DNA of 54,406 bases from Providencia vermicola. GTDB taxonomy: Bacteria; Pseudomonadota; Gammaproteobacteria; Enterobacterales; Enterobacteriaceae. The position numbers were made by a program, and so were the translations under genes. The DNA lies in assembly GCF_020381325.1 (NCBI RefSeq), contig NZ_JAGSPI010000012.1, positions 142,668 to 197,073 of the forward strand, in the 5' to 3' direction. Positions 17,509 to 26,578 of this stretch are shown one piece after another (within the stretch, counting starts at the first letter, position 1; every line of letters starts with the position of its first letter). The notes beneath the pieces were generated by a model. That model saw only the letters and a program-made list of their open reading frames with translations, did not search any database and had not been told where the DNA came from.

Positions 17509-18040
17509 ATTTATTTAAGGCTTTAGTTCACGGTGATAGAAATAAAATAATAACTACGGTTAATAGTTGTTTGGCTCATATATAAAAATAATATTTACTC
17601 AGTGACGGATATTTATATTTTTTTCAAAATATTATTCACTAACGCATATTTAAATTATTTTACCATGAAATAATAATGAGTTAGCTAAGCGTTTTGTAAG
17701 CAAATATTCAGTGATTATATCAAAAAAATAATCTCGCTATATAAACAAAGTCTATATGAAATCGAATTAGCTATTTTTACCTAACGTTGTCTTTAATAAA
17801 TAGTGAAGAACAATAAATATTATTAACAAAGTTGTATTTATTGTTGGGTATTTTATTCTATTTTTCGAGGTGGAAAATGAGTTTGATGCAGAGAAAAAAT
17901 TAAAAACACTTGATCATTTGCCCGTTTTCGAACGATAATTACTCTCCTCATAATACGCCCTATTCTTATTTTTAAGCCAAACGATTGCGCCATTGTTTTG
18001 ATTGAGATTTTCCCTCTCGGTCAATGAGGCTTTTAGAAAT
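17509..18040. other. AT-rich intergenic region upstream of ghxP
   Basis: A long gene-free stretch between the divergent glycosyltransferase and ghxP genes. 17520-17860 is visibly AT-rich with many A/T runs, resembling H-NS-type promoter DNA. One tiny frame, ATG 17877 to TAA 17903 (MSLMQRKN), has GAGGTGG six bases upstream. It could be a leader peptide or chance. No RNA gene was recognised. Confidence 0.4.
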
Positions 18041-18056
18041 ACGTAATCGTTTACGT
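18041..18056. promoter_or_regulatory. PurR operator upstream of ghxP
   Basis: ACGTAATCGTTTACGT matches the PurR palindrome (ACGCAANCGNTTNCNT) at all but one consensus position. It lies about 90 bases before ghxP. The E. coli orthologue yjcD is a known PurR-regulon member, so repression by PurR with hypoxanthine or guanine is expected. Confidence 0.82.
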
Positions 18057-18145
18057 CAGCGGATGTGTGATGAGCCAGTAAGATGGGCAGATAAAACTTA
18101 TTGGCTTTTAGCGTGTTCGTTTACCATTAACAGCAGAGGTACACC

Positions 18146-19492
18146 ATGTCAGGCCAACAGGCTTCATCCAACTGCAAATTGGATTCATTTTTTAAGATCA
18201 CCGCTCGCGGCTCTTCCGTTCGCCGTGAAATCATTGCAGGGCTAACTACATTCTTAGCGATGGTTTATTCTGTTATTGTGGTGCCTGGTATGTTGGGGCA
18301 GGCTGGTTTCCCGCCGACTGCAGTGTTTATTGCTACCTGTTTAGTGGCAGGTTTCGGTTCATTATTAATGGGGCTATGGGCGAATTTGCCGATGGCGATA
18401 GGTTGTGCCATTTCACTTACCGCATTTACCGCTTTCAGCTTAGTTTTAGGCCAGCAAATTAGTATCCCTGTTGCGTTAGGCGCCGTATTCCTAATGGGGT
18501 GCTTGTTTACCATTATTTCTGTAACAGGTATTCGTAGCTGGATTTTACGTAATATGCCAATGGGCATTGCACATGGTACAGGGATTGGTATCGGCCTGTT
18601 TTTATTATTGATTGCTGCAAATGGCGTGGGTTTAGTGATTAAAAACCCTAATGCAGGCCTACCTGTGGCTTTAGGTGAATTTACCTCTTTCCCTGTTTTA
18701 ATGTCATTAGCGGGTCTTGCGGTTATTTTCGGCTTAGAAAAGCGCCGTGTACCAGGTGGCGTGTTATTAGTCATTATTGCGATCTCAATCATTGGTTTAA
18801 TTTTTGACCCTGCAGTGAAATACCAAGGTTTCTTTAAATTACCGTCATTAGGTGACGATGGTCTTTCTCTTGTTTTTAATATGGATATCATGGGTGCGTT
18901 GCAACCAATGGTACTGCCAAGTTTATTGGCTCTAGTTATGACTGCCGTATTTGATGCGACGGGTACAATCCGTGCTGTTGCAGGGCAAGCGAACTTATTA
19001 GATAAAGACGGGCAAATTATTGATGGTGGAAAAGCATTAACCGCTGACTCCGTAAGTAGCATTTTTGCGGGGGCTATAGGCGCTTCACCAGCGGCGGTTT
19101 ACATTGAATCAGCTGCGGGAACAGCTGCTGGCGGGCGTACAGGGTTAACTGCTGTTGTTGTCGGTGTGCTATTCCTACTTATCCTCTTTCTATCACCATT
19201 GTCATACTTAGTGCCTGCTTATGCGACAGCACCAGCACTGATGTACGTTGGTTTGTTAATGTTAAGTAACGTTTCAAAATTAGACTTTGATGACTTTGTT
19301 GATTCGATGTCGGGCCTGCTGTGCGCGGTGTTTATCGTCCTGACATGCAATATCGTAACGGGCATTATGCTTGGCTTTGCAGCATTAGTGATCGGTCGCA
19401 TTTGTGCGGGTGAATGGCGTAAGTTAAATATCGGTACTGTTGTGATTGCTGTACTTTTGGTGGCGTTTTATGCTGCTGATTTGGCAATATAA
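18146..19492 (+). CDS. ghxP: Guanine/hypoxanthine permease
   Basis: High-affinity purine-base proton symporter of the AzgA-like NCS2 family in the inner membrane. It has 448 residues and about 12-14 segments. Very close to E. coli YjcD/GhxP along its length, with [20 protein letters not shown] near the start, [15 protein letters not shown] in the middle and [15 protein letters not shown] later; these include the substrate-binding acidic residues. AGAGGT lies close before the ATG. Neighbour yjcE follows as in E. coli, and a PurR box lies upstream. Confidence 0.93.
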   Translation: MSGQQASSNCKLDSFFKITARGSSVRREIIAGLTTFLAMVYSVIVVPGMLGQAGFPPTAVFIATCLVAGFGSLLMGLWANLPMAIGCAISLTAFTAFSLVLGQQISIPVALGAVFLMGCLFTIISVTGIRSWILRNMPMGIAHGTGIGIGLFLLLIAANGVGLVIKNPNAGLPVALGEFTSFPVLMSLAGLAVIFGLEKRRVPGGVLLVIIAISIIGLIFDPAVKYQGFFKLPSLGDDGLSLVFNMDIMGALQPMVLPSLLALVMTAVFDATGTIRAVAGQANLLDKDGQIIDGGKALTADSVSSIFAGAIGASPAAVYIESAAGTAAGGRTGLTAVVVGVLFLLILFLSPLSYLVPAYATAPALMYVGLLMLSNVSKLDFDDFVDSMSGLLCAVFIVLTCNIVTGIMLGFAALVIGRICAGEWRKLNIGTVVIAVLLVAFYAADLAI

Positions 19493-19508
19493 AGATAATT
19501 AAATTTAA

Positions 19509-19531
19509 AAGGCGGGGGTTGTTACCGCCTT
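19509..19531 (+). terminator. Weak hairpin after ghxP
   Basis: AAGGCGG (19509-19515) pairs with CCGCCTT (19525-19531), 17 bases after the ghxP stop. No real T tract follows, so termination is uncertain. Confidence 0.45.
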
Positions 19532-19610
19532 GTAACGCATTATTTCGATTAATCGCAAAGTATAAATTTTTTTCCCATAGAGCGGTAGCTAGGGATAGAA
19601 TAGATATAAG

Positions 19611-19653
19611 GCGGTGAATCAAGTGGAAGTCCTGTTTTTCCACTCGTGACCGC
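19611..19653 (+). other. Two-level stem-loop in the yjcE leader
   Basis: GCGGT (19611-19615) pairs with ACCGC (19649-19653), and inside it AGTGGAA (19622-19628) pairs with TTCCACT (19638-19644). It lies about 100 bases before the yjcE start, in a 258-bp gap with no gene. It may be a regulatory leader; it matches no riboswitch class I can name. Confidence 0.45.
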
Positions 19654-19750
19654 TTGATTGTCATAATCGAGGTCTGGACGGTGCTATCTCTTACTATGCG
19701 GCGGCAGGCAATTTTGAGTTCTGGTCGTCTAGTTAATCAGTAAGGGCAAC

Positions 19751-21400
19751 ATGGAAATTTTCTTTACTATTCTTATTTTGATTTTAGCTGTCTCTATTTC
19801 AGGGGTTGCCGCTAAAATTCTTCCTATACGTATTCCGCTTCCACTCATTCAAATCGCCATTGGTGCATTGTTGGCTTGGCCGCAATTTGGTTTGCATGTC
19901 ACGTTTGACCCCGAATTGTTTATGGTTTTGTTGATCCCACCTTTGCTGTTTGTTGATGGCTGGAAAACACCAACCCGTGAATTTTTCCAAAACGGACGAG
20001 AAATTTTTATCCTCGTACTGGTTTTGGTATTAGTTACTGTTATTGGTATCGGTTACTTAATTTACTGGTTAATGCCAGGTATTCCACTTATCGCTGCATT
20101 TGCCCTTGCTGCGGTACTTTCACCAACGGATGCGGTCGCGTTGTCCTCTATTGTGGGTAAAGGGCGTATCCCTAAACGTATGATGAGCGTCCTAGAAGGT
20201 GAGGCATTGATGAATGATGCTTCAGGCTTGGTGGCATTAAAATTCGCTGTTGCTATTGCAATGGGCACAATGGTGTTTAGCACATCTGGCGTGACAATTG
20301 AATTCTTTAAAGTTGCTGTGGGGGGGTTACTTGCAGGGATTATTGTAACGTGGCTGTACAGTAAATCTTTGCGCCTAATGAGCCGCTGGAGTGGTGATGA
20401 CCCTGCAACACAGATTGTTTTCATGCTATTGCTGCCATTTGCTTCATACATGATTGCAGAACATATTGGGTTTTCTGGCATTTTAGCCGCTGTTGCCGCA
20501 GGGATGACCATTACCAAATCTGGCGTGATCCGTAATGCGCCACTCGCCATGCGTTTACGTGCGGATAGCGTTTGGTCGATGTTGGAATTTGTATTTAACG
20601 GCTTAGTTTTCATTATGTTAGGTCTCCAGTTGCCAGGGATATGGGAAACTTCCGTCATTCAAGCGGATCTCGACCCAAGCGTTGAGACATGGATGCTGTT
20701 TGCAGCCGTTGCCATTATTTACTTCGCCTTGTTATTGCTGCGTTTTTGTTGGCTGTGGCTGATGAAAAGGTTTAGCCGTTTGTTCCTAAAGAAAAAACCA
20801 CTGCAATTTGCTAATTATACCGTGCGTGAGCTGTGGCTGGCTTCTTTTGCGGGGGTGCGTGGGGCGATTACCTTAGCGGGTGTGCTCTCTATTCCGTTGT
20901 TTTTAACCGACGGCTCTCCCTTCCCTGCTCGTTATCAACTGGTGTTTATCGCCGCTGGGGTGATTTTGTTCTCCATTTTTGCGGGGGTGATCGCATTACC
21001 GTTATTGCTGCGCAATTTCAAAGTGGGTGACAAAGAAGCTGATGCCAACGAAATACGTATGGCGAAGGCTAAAATGGCTGAAGTAGCGATCGTTAGCTTG
21101 AATAAAATGGAAGAGCGTTTATCTGCGGACGTGGATGAAAAACTTGATTCAGAAGATATCAGTGAGGTTGCTTCTCGCGTGACAGGTTATCTCAGACGTC
21201 GTACTGCGGGGCAAGATGAAATTGATCATAACTTGCAAATTGAAGACCTTGAGCGACGTTTCCGTTTGACCGCGTTACGTGCGGAACGTGGTGAGCTTTA
21301 TCACTTGCGCGCTACGAAAAAAATCAGCAATGAGACACTACAATCTTTGTTAGTCGATTTAGATTTATTAGAAGCGGTACTGATCGAAAAAGAGCATTAA
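19751..21400 (+). CDS. yjcE: Na+/H+ antiporter, CPA1 (NhaP) family
   Basis: A 549-residue inner-membrane antiporter. Roughly 12 segments occupy the first 420 residues, with the CPA1 ion-binding sequence EGEALMNDASGLVALKFAVA and AVLSPTDAVALSS before it. The last 120 residues are a charged, helical cytoplasmic tail. It matches E. coli YjcE in length and in its place after ghxP. Such proteins exchange Na+ (or K+) for protons. AAGGGC lies seven bases before the ATG. The block syntenic to E. coli ends with this gene. Confidence 0.9.
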   Translation: MEIFFTILILILAVSISGVAAKILPIRIPLPLIQIAIGALLAWPQFGLHVTFDPELFMVLLIPPLLFVDGWKTPTREFFQNGREIFILVLVLVLVTVIGIGYLIYWLMPGIPLIAAFALAAVLSPTDAVALSSIVGKGRIPKRMMSVLEGEALMNDASGLVALKFAVAIAMGTMVFSTSGVTIEFFKVAVGGLLAGIIVTWLYSKSLRLMSRWSGDDPATQIVFMLLLPFASYMIAEHIGFSGILAAVAAGMTITKSGVIRNAPLAMRLRADSVWSMLEFVFNGLVFIMLGLQLPGIWETSVIQADLDPSVETWMLFAAVAIIYFALLLLRFCWLWLMKRFSRLFLKKKPLQFANYTVRELWLASFAGVRGAITLAGVLSIPLFLTDGSPFPARYQLVFIAAGVILFSIFAGVIALPLLLRNFKVGDKEADANEIRMAKAKMAEVAIVSLNKMEERLSADVDEKLDSEDISEVASRVTGYLRRRTAGQDEIDHNLQIEDLERRFRLTALRAERGELYHLRATKKISNETLQSLLVDLDLLEAVLIEKEH

Positions 21401-21457
21401 AACGAAAAACCGAGTATTCTACTCAACATTATTTAGTTTGAGACAGAATACAGCATT

Positions 21458-22357
21458 ATGTGGTTACTTGTTATCACGACGCTGCTTTGGGCAGCGTCTT
21501 TTAGTTTGATCGGTGAATATTTAGCAGGCCAAGTCGACAGCTGGTTCTCAGTTTTGGTGCGTGTGGGCCTTGCTTCATTGGTCTTCCTGCCTTTTCTTCG
21601 CTGGCGTCAATTTGGCGCTAAAGTGATTTCACTTTACATGTTAGTGGGTGCTTGCCAGCTTGGGATCATGTACCTGTTTGTTTTCCATGCTTATCAATAT
21701 CTTACTGTAGCTGAGTTTTTACTCTTTACGGTATTAACACCACTGTATGTCACGCTAATTTATGACTTATTAGAACGGCAACCACTGCGTAAAGGGTACT
21801 TGTTTAGCTCTTTGCTGGCGGTGATTGGTGCGGCAATTATTCGCTATGATCATTTGAGCGAATCATTCTGGTTAGGGCTTTTGTTCGTGCAATTAGCCAA
21901 TATCTTTTTTGCTATCGGGCAGGTGGGGTATAAGCGTTTGATGGAGGTACATCCCATTCCTCAACATCAGGCTTTCTCGTGGTTCTATTTGGGGGCAACG
22001 TTAGTGGCACTGATTGGCTGGTTGCTCTTTGGTAATAAATCCATGATGCCAACCACAAACCTCCAATGGGGAGTTCTGCTGTGGCTTGGTATTGCTGCAT
22101 CAGGCATTGGTTATTTTATGTGGAACTATGGGGCAACAAAAGTTGATGCTGGAACCCTTGCTATTATGAATAACATGATGGTTCCAGCTGGCCTATTAGT
22201 GAATTTCGCTATTTGGCAGCAACATCCTAATTGGTTGAGTTTTACCATTGGATCGAGCCTAATAATTGCGTCTCTTTGGGTGCATAAGCGTTGGATACTT
22301 TCGCGGGCTTCACATACGAAAGGCTCTCCACAGCGTGATCCGTCGCGTTCTCAGTAA
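21458..22357 (+). CDS. yigM: EamA-family transporter YigM (biotin transporter)
   Basis: A 299-residue membrane protein with ten hydrophobic segments in two EamA halves, the same length as E. coli YigM. YigM is reported as a biotin importer in E. coli. The gene is next to metR-metE as in E. coli, which supports the name. Its last 116 bases overlap the end of metR on the opposite strand. The C-terminal tail (after HKRWIL) is hydrophilic and partly encoded in the overlap. There is no upstream E. coli-type neighbour here. Confidence 0.85.
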   Translation: MWLLVITTLLWAASFSLIGEYLAGQVDSWFSVLVRVGLASLVFLPFLRWRQFGAKVISLYMLVGACQLGIMYLFVFHAYQYLTVAEFLLFTVLTPLYVTLIYDLLERQPLRKGYLFSSLLAVIGAAIIRYDHLSESFWLGLLFVQLANIFFAIGQVGYKRLMEVHPIPQHQAFSWFYLGATLVALIGWLLFGNKSMMPTTNLQWGVLLWLGIAASGIGYFMWNYGATKVDAGTLAIMNNMMVPAGLLVNFAIWQQHPNWLSFTIGSSLIIASLWVHKRWILSRASHTKGSPQRDPSRSQ

Positions 22358-23198
22358 ATGCCTCGATAGCTGGCTGACGCTGTTCTCCTTCACGGCATGC
22401 AGCGTATAGCCGGCTCCATAAGCCACTCCCCAATGTTTTAGTCTTAATCAACCCTTGTTTCTCGAATGAATCGACGGCCCAATGGGGTAATGCGGCAATC
22501 CCCATTTTAGCTGCTACCATTTGAATTAAAATCAATGTGTTATCTACGTTTTTTACATTTGGTGAAACGCCCGCAGGTTGCAGGAAGTGCCGCCAAACAT
22601 CAAAACGTTCTCGTTGTACTGGGTAGAGCAGTAATGTTTCATTCGCCAAATCATGTGGTTCGATGTGTGGCTTCTTTGCAAGCGGATGGTCATTGGCGAC
22701 GATCAATTTCACTTCATAATCGAACATTGGCGTGTAATGAATACCTTGATCAGGCAGGATATCTGACGTCATCACAAGGTCGAGTTCTCTTGAAAGTAAC
22801 TCAGGCTGTGGGTCAAATGTCACCCCCGATTTAAAATCCACACTCACTTGCGGCCAGGTCTGCCTAAACTGTTGCAACGCAGGTGTTAGCCATTGAATAC
22901 AACTGTGGCATTCGATAGCAATACGCAGCGCACAGACACCTGGTTCATTACAAACGCGAATGGCATCTTTGACCAAGGGTAGTACTTGTTGTGCCAGCTG
23001 CAATAAAACTTCTCCTTGTGGCGTAAATTGTAATGGTTGGCTTTTTCGTACAAATAAGCGAAAGCCTAACCGATGCTCTAAATCACTAAACTGGTGTGAC
23101 AGAGCTGATTGTGTCTGGTGCAAGTGTGTTGCTGTAGCCGCTAATGAACCGTACTGGCTGAGCGCTTGCAATGTTTTTAAATGTTTTAGTTCGATCAT
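22242..23198 (-). CDS. metR: LysR-type activator of methionine genes
   Basis: A 318-residue LysR-family regulator (E. coli MetR 317). The N-terminal winged helix-turn-helix is at 1-60 ([20 protein letters not shown] and [17 protein letters not shown]). The effector domain follows, and homocysteine is its known co-activator. It activates metE and related genes and is divergent from metE, the conserved arrangement. A candidate MetR half-palindrome overlaps its start at 23198-23210. The 3' end overlaps yigM by 116 bases. Confidence 0.95.
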   Translation of the reverse strand: MIELKHLKTLQALSQYGSLAATATHLHQTQSALSHQFSDLEHRLGFRLFVRKSQPLQFTPQGEVLLQLAQQVLPLVKDAIRVCNEPGVCALRIAIECHSCIQWLTPALQQFRQTWPQVSVDFKSGVTFDPQPELLSRELDLVMTSDILPDQGIHYTPMFDYEVKLIVANDHPLAKKPHIEPHDLANETLLLYPVQRERFDVWRHFLQPAGVSPNVKNVDNTLILIQMVAAKMGIAALPHWAVDSFEKQGLIKTKTLGSGLWSRLYAACREGEQRQPAIEAFTENATDHAVESLSYVKPAKVSNAYAPKETQLLGSIQW

Positions 23199-23210
23199 GA
23201 GAAACCTTCA
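23198..23210. promoter_or_regulatory. Candidate MetR-binding site
   Basis: TGAGAAACCTTCA matches TGAA-N5-TTCA with one mismatch. It lies in the metR-metE gap and overlaps the metR start codon. One mismatch makes this tentative. Confidence 0.4.
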
Positions 23211-23262
23211 CGGTGACAATGAAATATTTGCGCTTGTGCTTTATACAGTACCTGTTGATTAT

Positions 23263-23286
23263 GGATGTGTAAACATCTAGACGGCT
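23263..23286. promoter_or_regulatory. MetJ operator (tandem met boxes) of metE
   Basis: Two adjacent octamers, AAACATCT (23271-23278) and AGACGGCT (23279-23286), differ from the met box AGACGTCT by two and one bases. A weaker third box GGATGTGT precedes them. They lie 20-44 bases before the metE start. Repression by MetJ with S-adenosylmethionine is expected. Confidence 0.75.
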
Positions 23287-23306
23287 AAATATTTTAAGGG
23301 GTCAAT

Positions 23307-25586
23307 ATGTCTGTTATAAATCATACACTTGGTTTTCCACGCGTCGGTCTGAAAAGAGAGCTAAAACGAGCACAAGAAGATTATTGGGCAGGCAAAATTG
23401 ACCAATCGGCGCTTTTAGCGGTGGGGCATGAGTTGCGCGTTCGCCATTGGGAGCAGCAAAAAAATGCAGGTGTTGAATTATTACCCGTTGGTGATTTTGC
23501 TTGGTATGACCAAATCCTGACAACCAGTTTACTATTAGGTAACGTGCCGCCACGCCATCAAAATGAAGATGGTTCTATTGATTTAGATACCTTATTTAGG
23601 GTCGCTCGTGGCCGTGCGCCAACAGGTGCTCCCGCGCCAGCAGGTGAAATGACCAAATGGTTTAACACAAACTACCATTACATTGTGCCTGAATTTCAAA
23701 AAGGGCAAAAATTTGCGCTATCTTGGAATCAATTGTTTGATGAAGTTGATGAAGCACTTGCGCTAGGCCACAAAGTTAAACCTGTGATTGTGGGGCCACT
23801 TACCTATCTGTGGTTAGGGAAAGTTAAAGGCGAATCATTTGATCGTTTATCGTTGCTGAATGAATTACTGCCAGTTTACCAACAAATATTGGCGCGCTTA
23901 GCTGAAAAAGGCATTGAATGGGTGCAAATTGACGAACCTGCATTGGTACTGGATTTACCTATTGAATGGCAACAAGCGTATAAAGAGGCCTATCAAGCGC
24001 TATCAGGCCACATAAAATTATTGTTAACCACGTATTTTGATGGCGTTAGCCATCACTTAGATATCATCAAACAGTTAGCTGTCCAGGGGTTACATGTCGA
24101 TGTTGTGGCGGGTTCAGATGATATTGAGAAACTGCACCAAGCGCTGCCTGCTGACTGGATTTTATCACTAGGTGTGATTAATGGCCGTAATGTTTGGAAA
24201 GCCGATTTAGGTGAAAAATTTACCCAAGTAAAACCACTGCTAGGTCAACGTTCAGTATGGGTAGGAACCTCCTGTTCACTATTGCACAGTCCCATTGATT
24301 TGAATGATGAAACGCGTTTAGATGCGGAAGTGAAAAGCTGGTTCGCGTTTGCATTACAAAAATGTGAAGAGCTTGCCTTGCTGAGCAAAGCACTCAATCA
24401 ACCTACTGATGCAAACATCGCAACGTTAGAAACATACAGTGCGCCGATTCGAGTTCGTAAAACTTCAACTCGAGTGAATAATGCCACCGTCGCACAACGT
24501 TTAGCGGCAATTCGTGAGGGGGATACAGAGCGCACCAGCCCATATTCACAACGTGCACAGCTTCAGCGTGAACGCTTTAACTTGCCATTATGGCCAACGA
24601 CCACGATTGGTTCTTTTCCTCAAACCAGTGAAATCAGAACACTACGGTTAGATTTCAAAAAAGGCCATGTAGATAAAACCTATTACCGTACAAATATTAG
24701 CGAGCACATCAAACAGGCGATTAAAGAGCAAGAAATTTTGGATATCGATGTGTTGGTACACGGTGAAGCTGAACGTAATGACATGGTTGAGTACTTTGGT
24801 GAACACTTTGATGGCTATGTGTTCACGCAAAATGGTTGGGTACAAAGCTATGGTTCGCGTTGCGTGAAGCCACCCGTGATTATTGGGGATATTAGCCGCC
24901 CTGAGGCAATTACCGTTGAATGGGCGAAATATGCGCAATCGCTAACGGAAAAACCCGTCAAAGGCATGTTAACAGGCCCAGTCACTATCCTGTGTTGGTC
25001 ATTCCCGCGTGAAGATGTAAGCCGTGAAACCATTGCAAAACAAATCGCACTGGCACTACGCGATGAAGTGGATGATTTACAAAAAGCGGGTATTGGTATT
25101 ATTCAAATTGATGAGCCAGCATTGCGTGAAGGCTTACCACTGCGTAAAAATGAGTGGGCAGCATACTTAAAATGGGCAGTCGATGCCTTTAAGCTCAGTG
25201 CTGCCATCGCTGAGGATGACACACAGATTCATACCCATATGTGTTATTGCGAGTTCAATGACATCATGGGTTCGATAGCGGCGCTAGATGCAGATGTGAT
25301 TACTATCGAAACCTCGCGTTCAGATATGGATCTGCTGGATGCTTTTGAACATTTCGATTATCCAAATGAAATTGGGCCAGGTGTCTATGATATTCACTCA
25401 CCGAATGTACCGAATGTGGAGTGGATTGTTGCATTGCTCAGAAAAGCGGAAAAACGTGTCCCTGTTGAGCGCTTATGGGTGAACCCAGACTGCGGACTGA
25501 AAACCCGCGGCTGGGCGGAAACCCGCCAAGCGTTGGCCAACATGGTTGAAGCCGCGAAATTGCTAAGAAGTGAGCACACATCGTAA
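23307..25586 (+). CDS. metE: Cobalamin-independent methionine synthase
   Basis: Methylates homocysteine from 5-methyltetrahydropteroyl-tri-L-glutamate, the last step of methionine synthesis. It has 759 residues (E. coli 753) and two TIM-barrel halves joined by a linker. Zinc ligands are intact: H644 and C646 in HTHMCYC and C729 in [11 protein letters not shown]. The N-terminal [11 protein letters not shown]-type motif appears as [21 protein letters not shown] lies before the ATG. It diverges from metR, with MetJ and MetR sites between. A dense hairpin region follows. Confidence 0.98.
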   Translation: MSVINHTLGFPRVGLKRELKRAQEDYWAGKIDQSALLAVGHELRVRHWEQQKNAGVELLPVGDFAWYDQILTTSLLLGNVPPRHQNEDGSIDLDTLFRVARGRAPTGAPAPAGEMTKWFNTNYHYIVPEFQKGQKFALSWNQLFDEVDEALALGHKVKPVIVGPLTYLWLGKVKGESFDRLSLLNELLPVYQQILARLAEKGIEWVQIDEPALVLDLPIEWQQAYKEAYQALSGHIKLLLTTYFDGVSHHLDIIKQLAVQGLHVDVVAGSDDIEKLHQALPADWILSLGVINGRNVWKADLGEKFTQVKPLLGQRSVWVGTSCSLLHSPIDLNDETRLDAEVKSWFAFALQKCEELALLSKALNQPTDANIATLETYSAPIRVRKTSTRVNNATVAQRLAAIREGDTERTSPYSQRAQLQRERFNLPLWPTTTIGSFPQTSEIRTLRLDFKKGHVDKTYYRTNISEHIKQAIKEQEILDIDVLVHGEAERNDMVEYFGEHFDGYVFTQNGWVQSYGSRCVKPPVIIGDISRPEAITVEWAKYAQSLTEKPVKGMLTGPVTILCWSFPREDVSRETIAKQIALALRDEVDDLQKAGIGIIQIDEPALREGLPLRKNEWAAYLKWAVDAFKLSAAIAEDDTQIHTHMCYCEFNDIMGSIAALDADVITIETSRSDMDLLDAFEHFDYPNEIGPGVYDIHSPNVPNVEWIVALLRKAEKRVPVERLWVNPDCGLKTRGWAETRQALANMVEAAKLLRSEHTS

Positions 25587-25596
25587 AAGCGTGATA

Positions 25597-25781
25597 AAAG
25601 GCAGGGAAACCTGCCTTTCAGACTGCTGGCAAACCGATTAGGTTTGACGGCAGGTTGGATGGGTTTTGAAAATAAATTAGGAAAATCAATTTATTGATTT
25701 TCGGCTGATAACACAAAGCAGGAAAAACCACGCTTTTATCCTGCTTTGTCAACAACCTCAAAGGCAGGGAAACCTGCCTTT
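25597..25781. repeat. Hairpin array after metE with duplicated terminator
   Basis: The 22-base hairpin at 25597-25618 (stem AAAGGCAGG/CCTGCCTTT) recurs exactly at 25760-25781. Between them lie a stem-loop at 25623-25653 (CAAACC/GGTTTG inside CTGC/GCAG), a near-perfect palindrome at 25681-25702 (GAAAATCAAT/ATTGATTTTC), and a 10-bp stem at 25713-25749 (ACAAAGCAGG/CCTGCTTTGT). The ends are likely terminators for metE and the converging yidB. The middle is unexplained. Confidence 0.7.
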
Positions 25782-25804
25782 TGTGTATACAGGCGGTTAA
25801 CGGG

Positions 25805-26194
25805 TTAACCAAACAATTTGGATTTCAACAGATTCATACCAATAGAAGCCAAATCGAGGTTTTCAGGAAGTTCACCATTTGGTGTTGCACTATCAACCAG
25901 TTGGGGTAGATATTTAGCCACTAAATCTGACGTTGATTGTGTATCTAAGCCCACAGATTGAGCTAATTCTTGAAGATTAACATTGCCAAACACTTGCATT
26001 AATTGGCTTCCATCAATCGGTAAATTCGCCCCTTCGCTAATCCACGACGTAATAATGCCGCCTAAGCCTTGTTCGTTAAATTTATTAACGACGCCAGAAA
26101 GGCCACCTTGGTTTTCAATCCAATTAATAACAGATTGAAATTGTTGCATTTTATCACCTGCAACCATCCCTAACATTTGATCGAATAGCCCCAT
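25805..26194 (-). CDS. yidB: YidB-like DUF937 protein
   Basis: A 129-residue protein of the YidB/DUF937 family. It begins MGLFDQMLGMVAGDK and contains the WIENQGGLSGVVNKF and GGIITSWI-type Gly-rich repeats seen in E. coli YidB. The start is ATG 26194 with AGGAG seven bases upstream; a longer frame to 26233 would add 13 residues through that site. The function is not established. It lies between metE and the tetronate operon, outside the usual yidB neighbourhood. Confidence 0.8.
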   Translation of the reverse strand: MGLFDQMLGMVAGDKMQQFQSVINWIENQGGLSGVVNKFNEQGLGGIITSWISEGANLPIDGSQLMQVFGNVNLQELAQSVGLDTQSTSDLVAKYLPQLVDSATPNGELPENLDLASIGMNLLKSKLFG

Positions 26195-26341
26195 TTTTTG
26201 ACTCCTAGGTAACATGCCACTTGATGCTCTCACTCATAGTATGGAGCATTATTTGAAAAATTGTAGTCGGCTATTTTGATTAATTTATTTTTCAGGTCAA
26301 TGAAAATGATGCACTCAAGATAATTCGATATAACAAGGTGA

Positions 26342-26544
26342 TGTGATTGAGTTTATGGAGGATGTGAATAAGCACAACTGATGTCACATTTTTTATCACA
26401 CATTTATGTGAATGGTTTTCATGAGGTGTGAATTTGTTTATTTGTTTTATTTCAATTTGTTATGTGAAAATTGATTGTTTTTTATATTATTCGCAATGTG
26501 ATGTTAGTCATGTGTTTGTGAATTTTGTTGTGTGAAAATTCACA
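26342..26544. promoter_or_regulatory. Cluster of TGTGA half-sites upstream of ltnD
   Basis: Eleven TGTGA/TCACA pentamers lie in 203 bases: TGTGA at 26342, 26363, 26407, 26427, 26463, 26497, 26517 and 26531, and TCACA at 26384, 26396 and 26540. Several spacings are 20 or 21 bases, about two helical turns. The pair at 26531/26540 forms GTTGTG-N8-CACAAC (26527-26546). TGTGATGTTAGTCATG at 26497 is a fair CRP match. This gap of about 380 bases holds no gene. The array is probably the operator and promoter region of the operon, perhaps bound by its DeoR regulator and CRP. Confidence 0.6.
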
Positions 26545-26578
26545 ACAGTCACGAAGATTAACAACATCAGGGGTCATT

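Noticed and set aside
18265-19062. 265-codon open frame on the minus strand
   Set aside because: It lies entirely within ghxP on the other strand, has low-complexity composition and no family resemblance.
20062-20658. 198-codon open frame on the minus strand
   Set aside because: Antisense shadow of yjcE with no ribosome binding site or recognisable motif.
26363-26378. CRP site at the TGTGA of 26363
   Set aside because: The second half reads ACAAC rather than TCACA at the correct spacing, so it is not a full CRP site.
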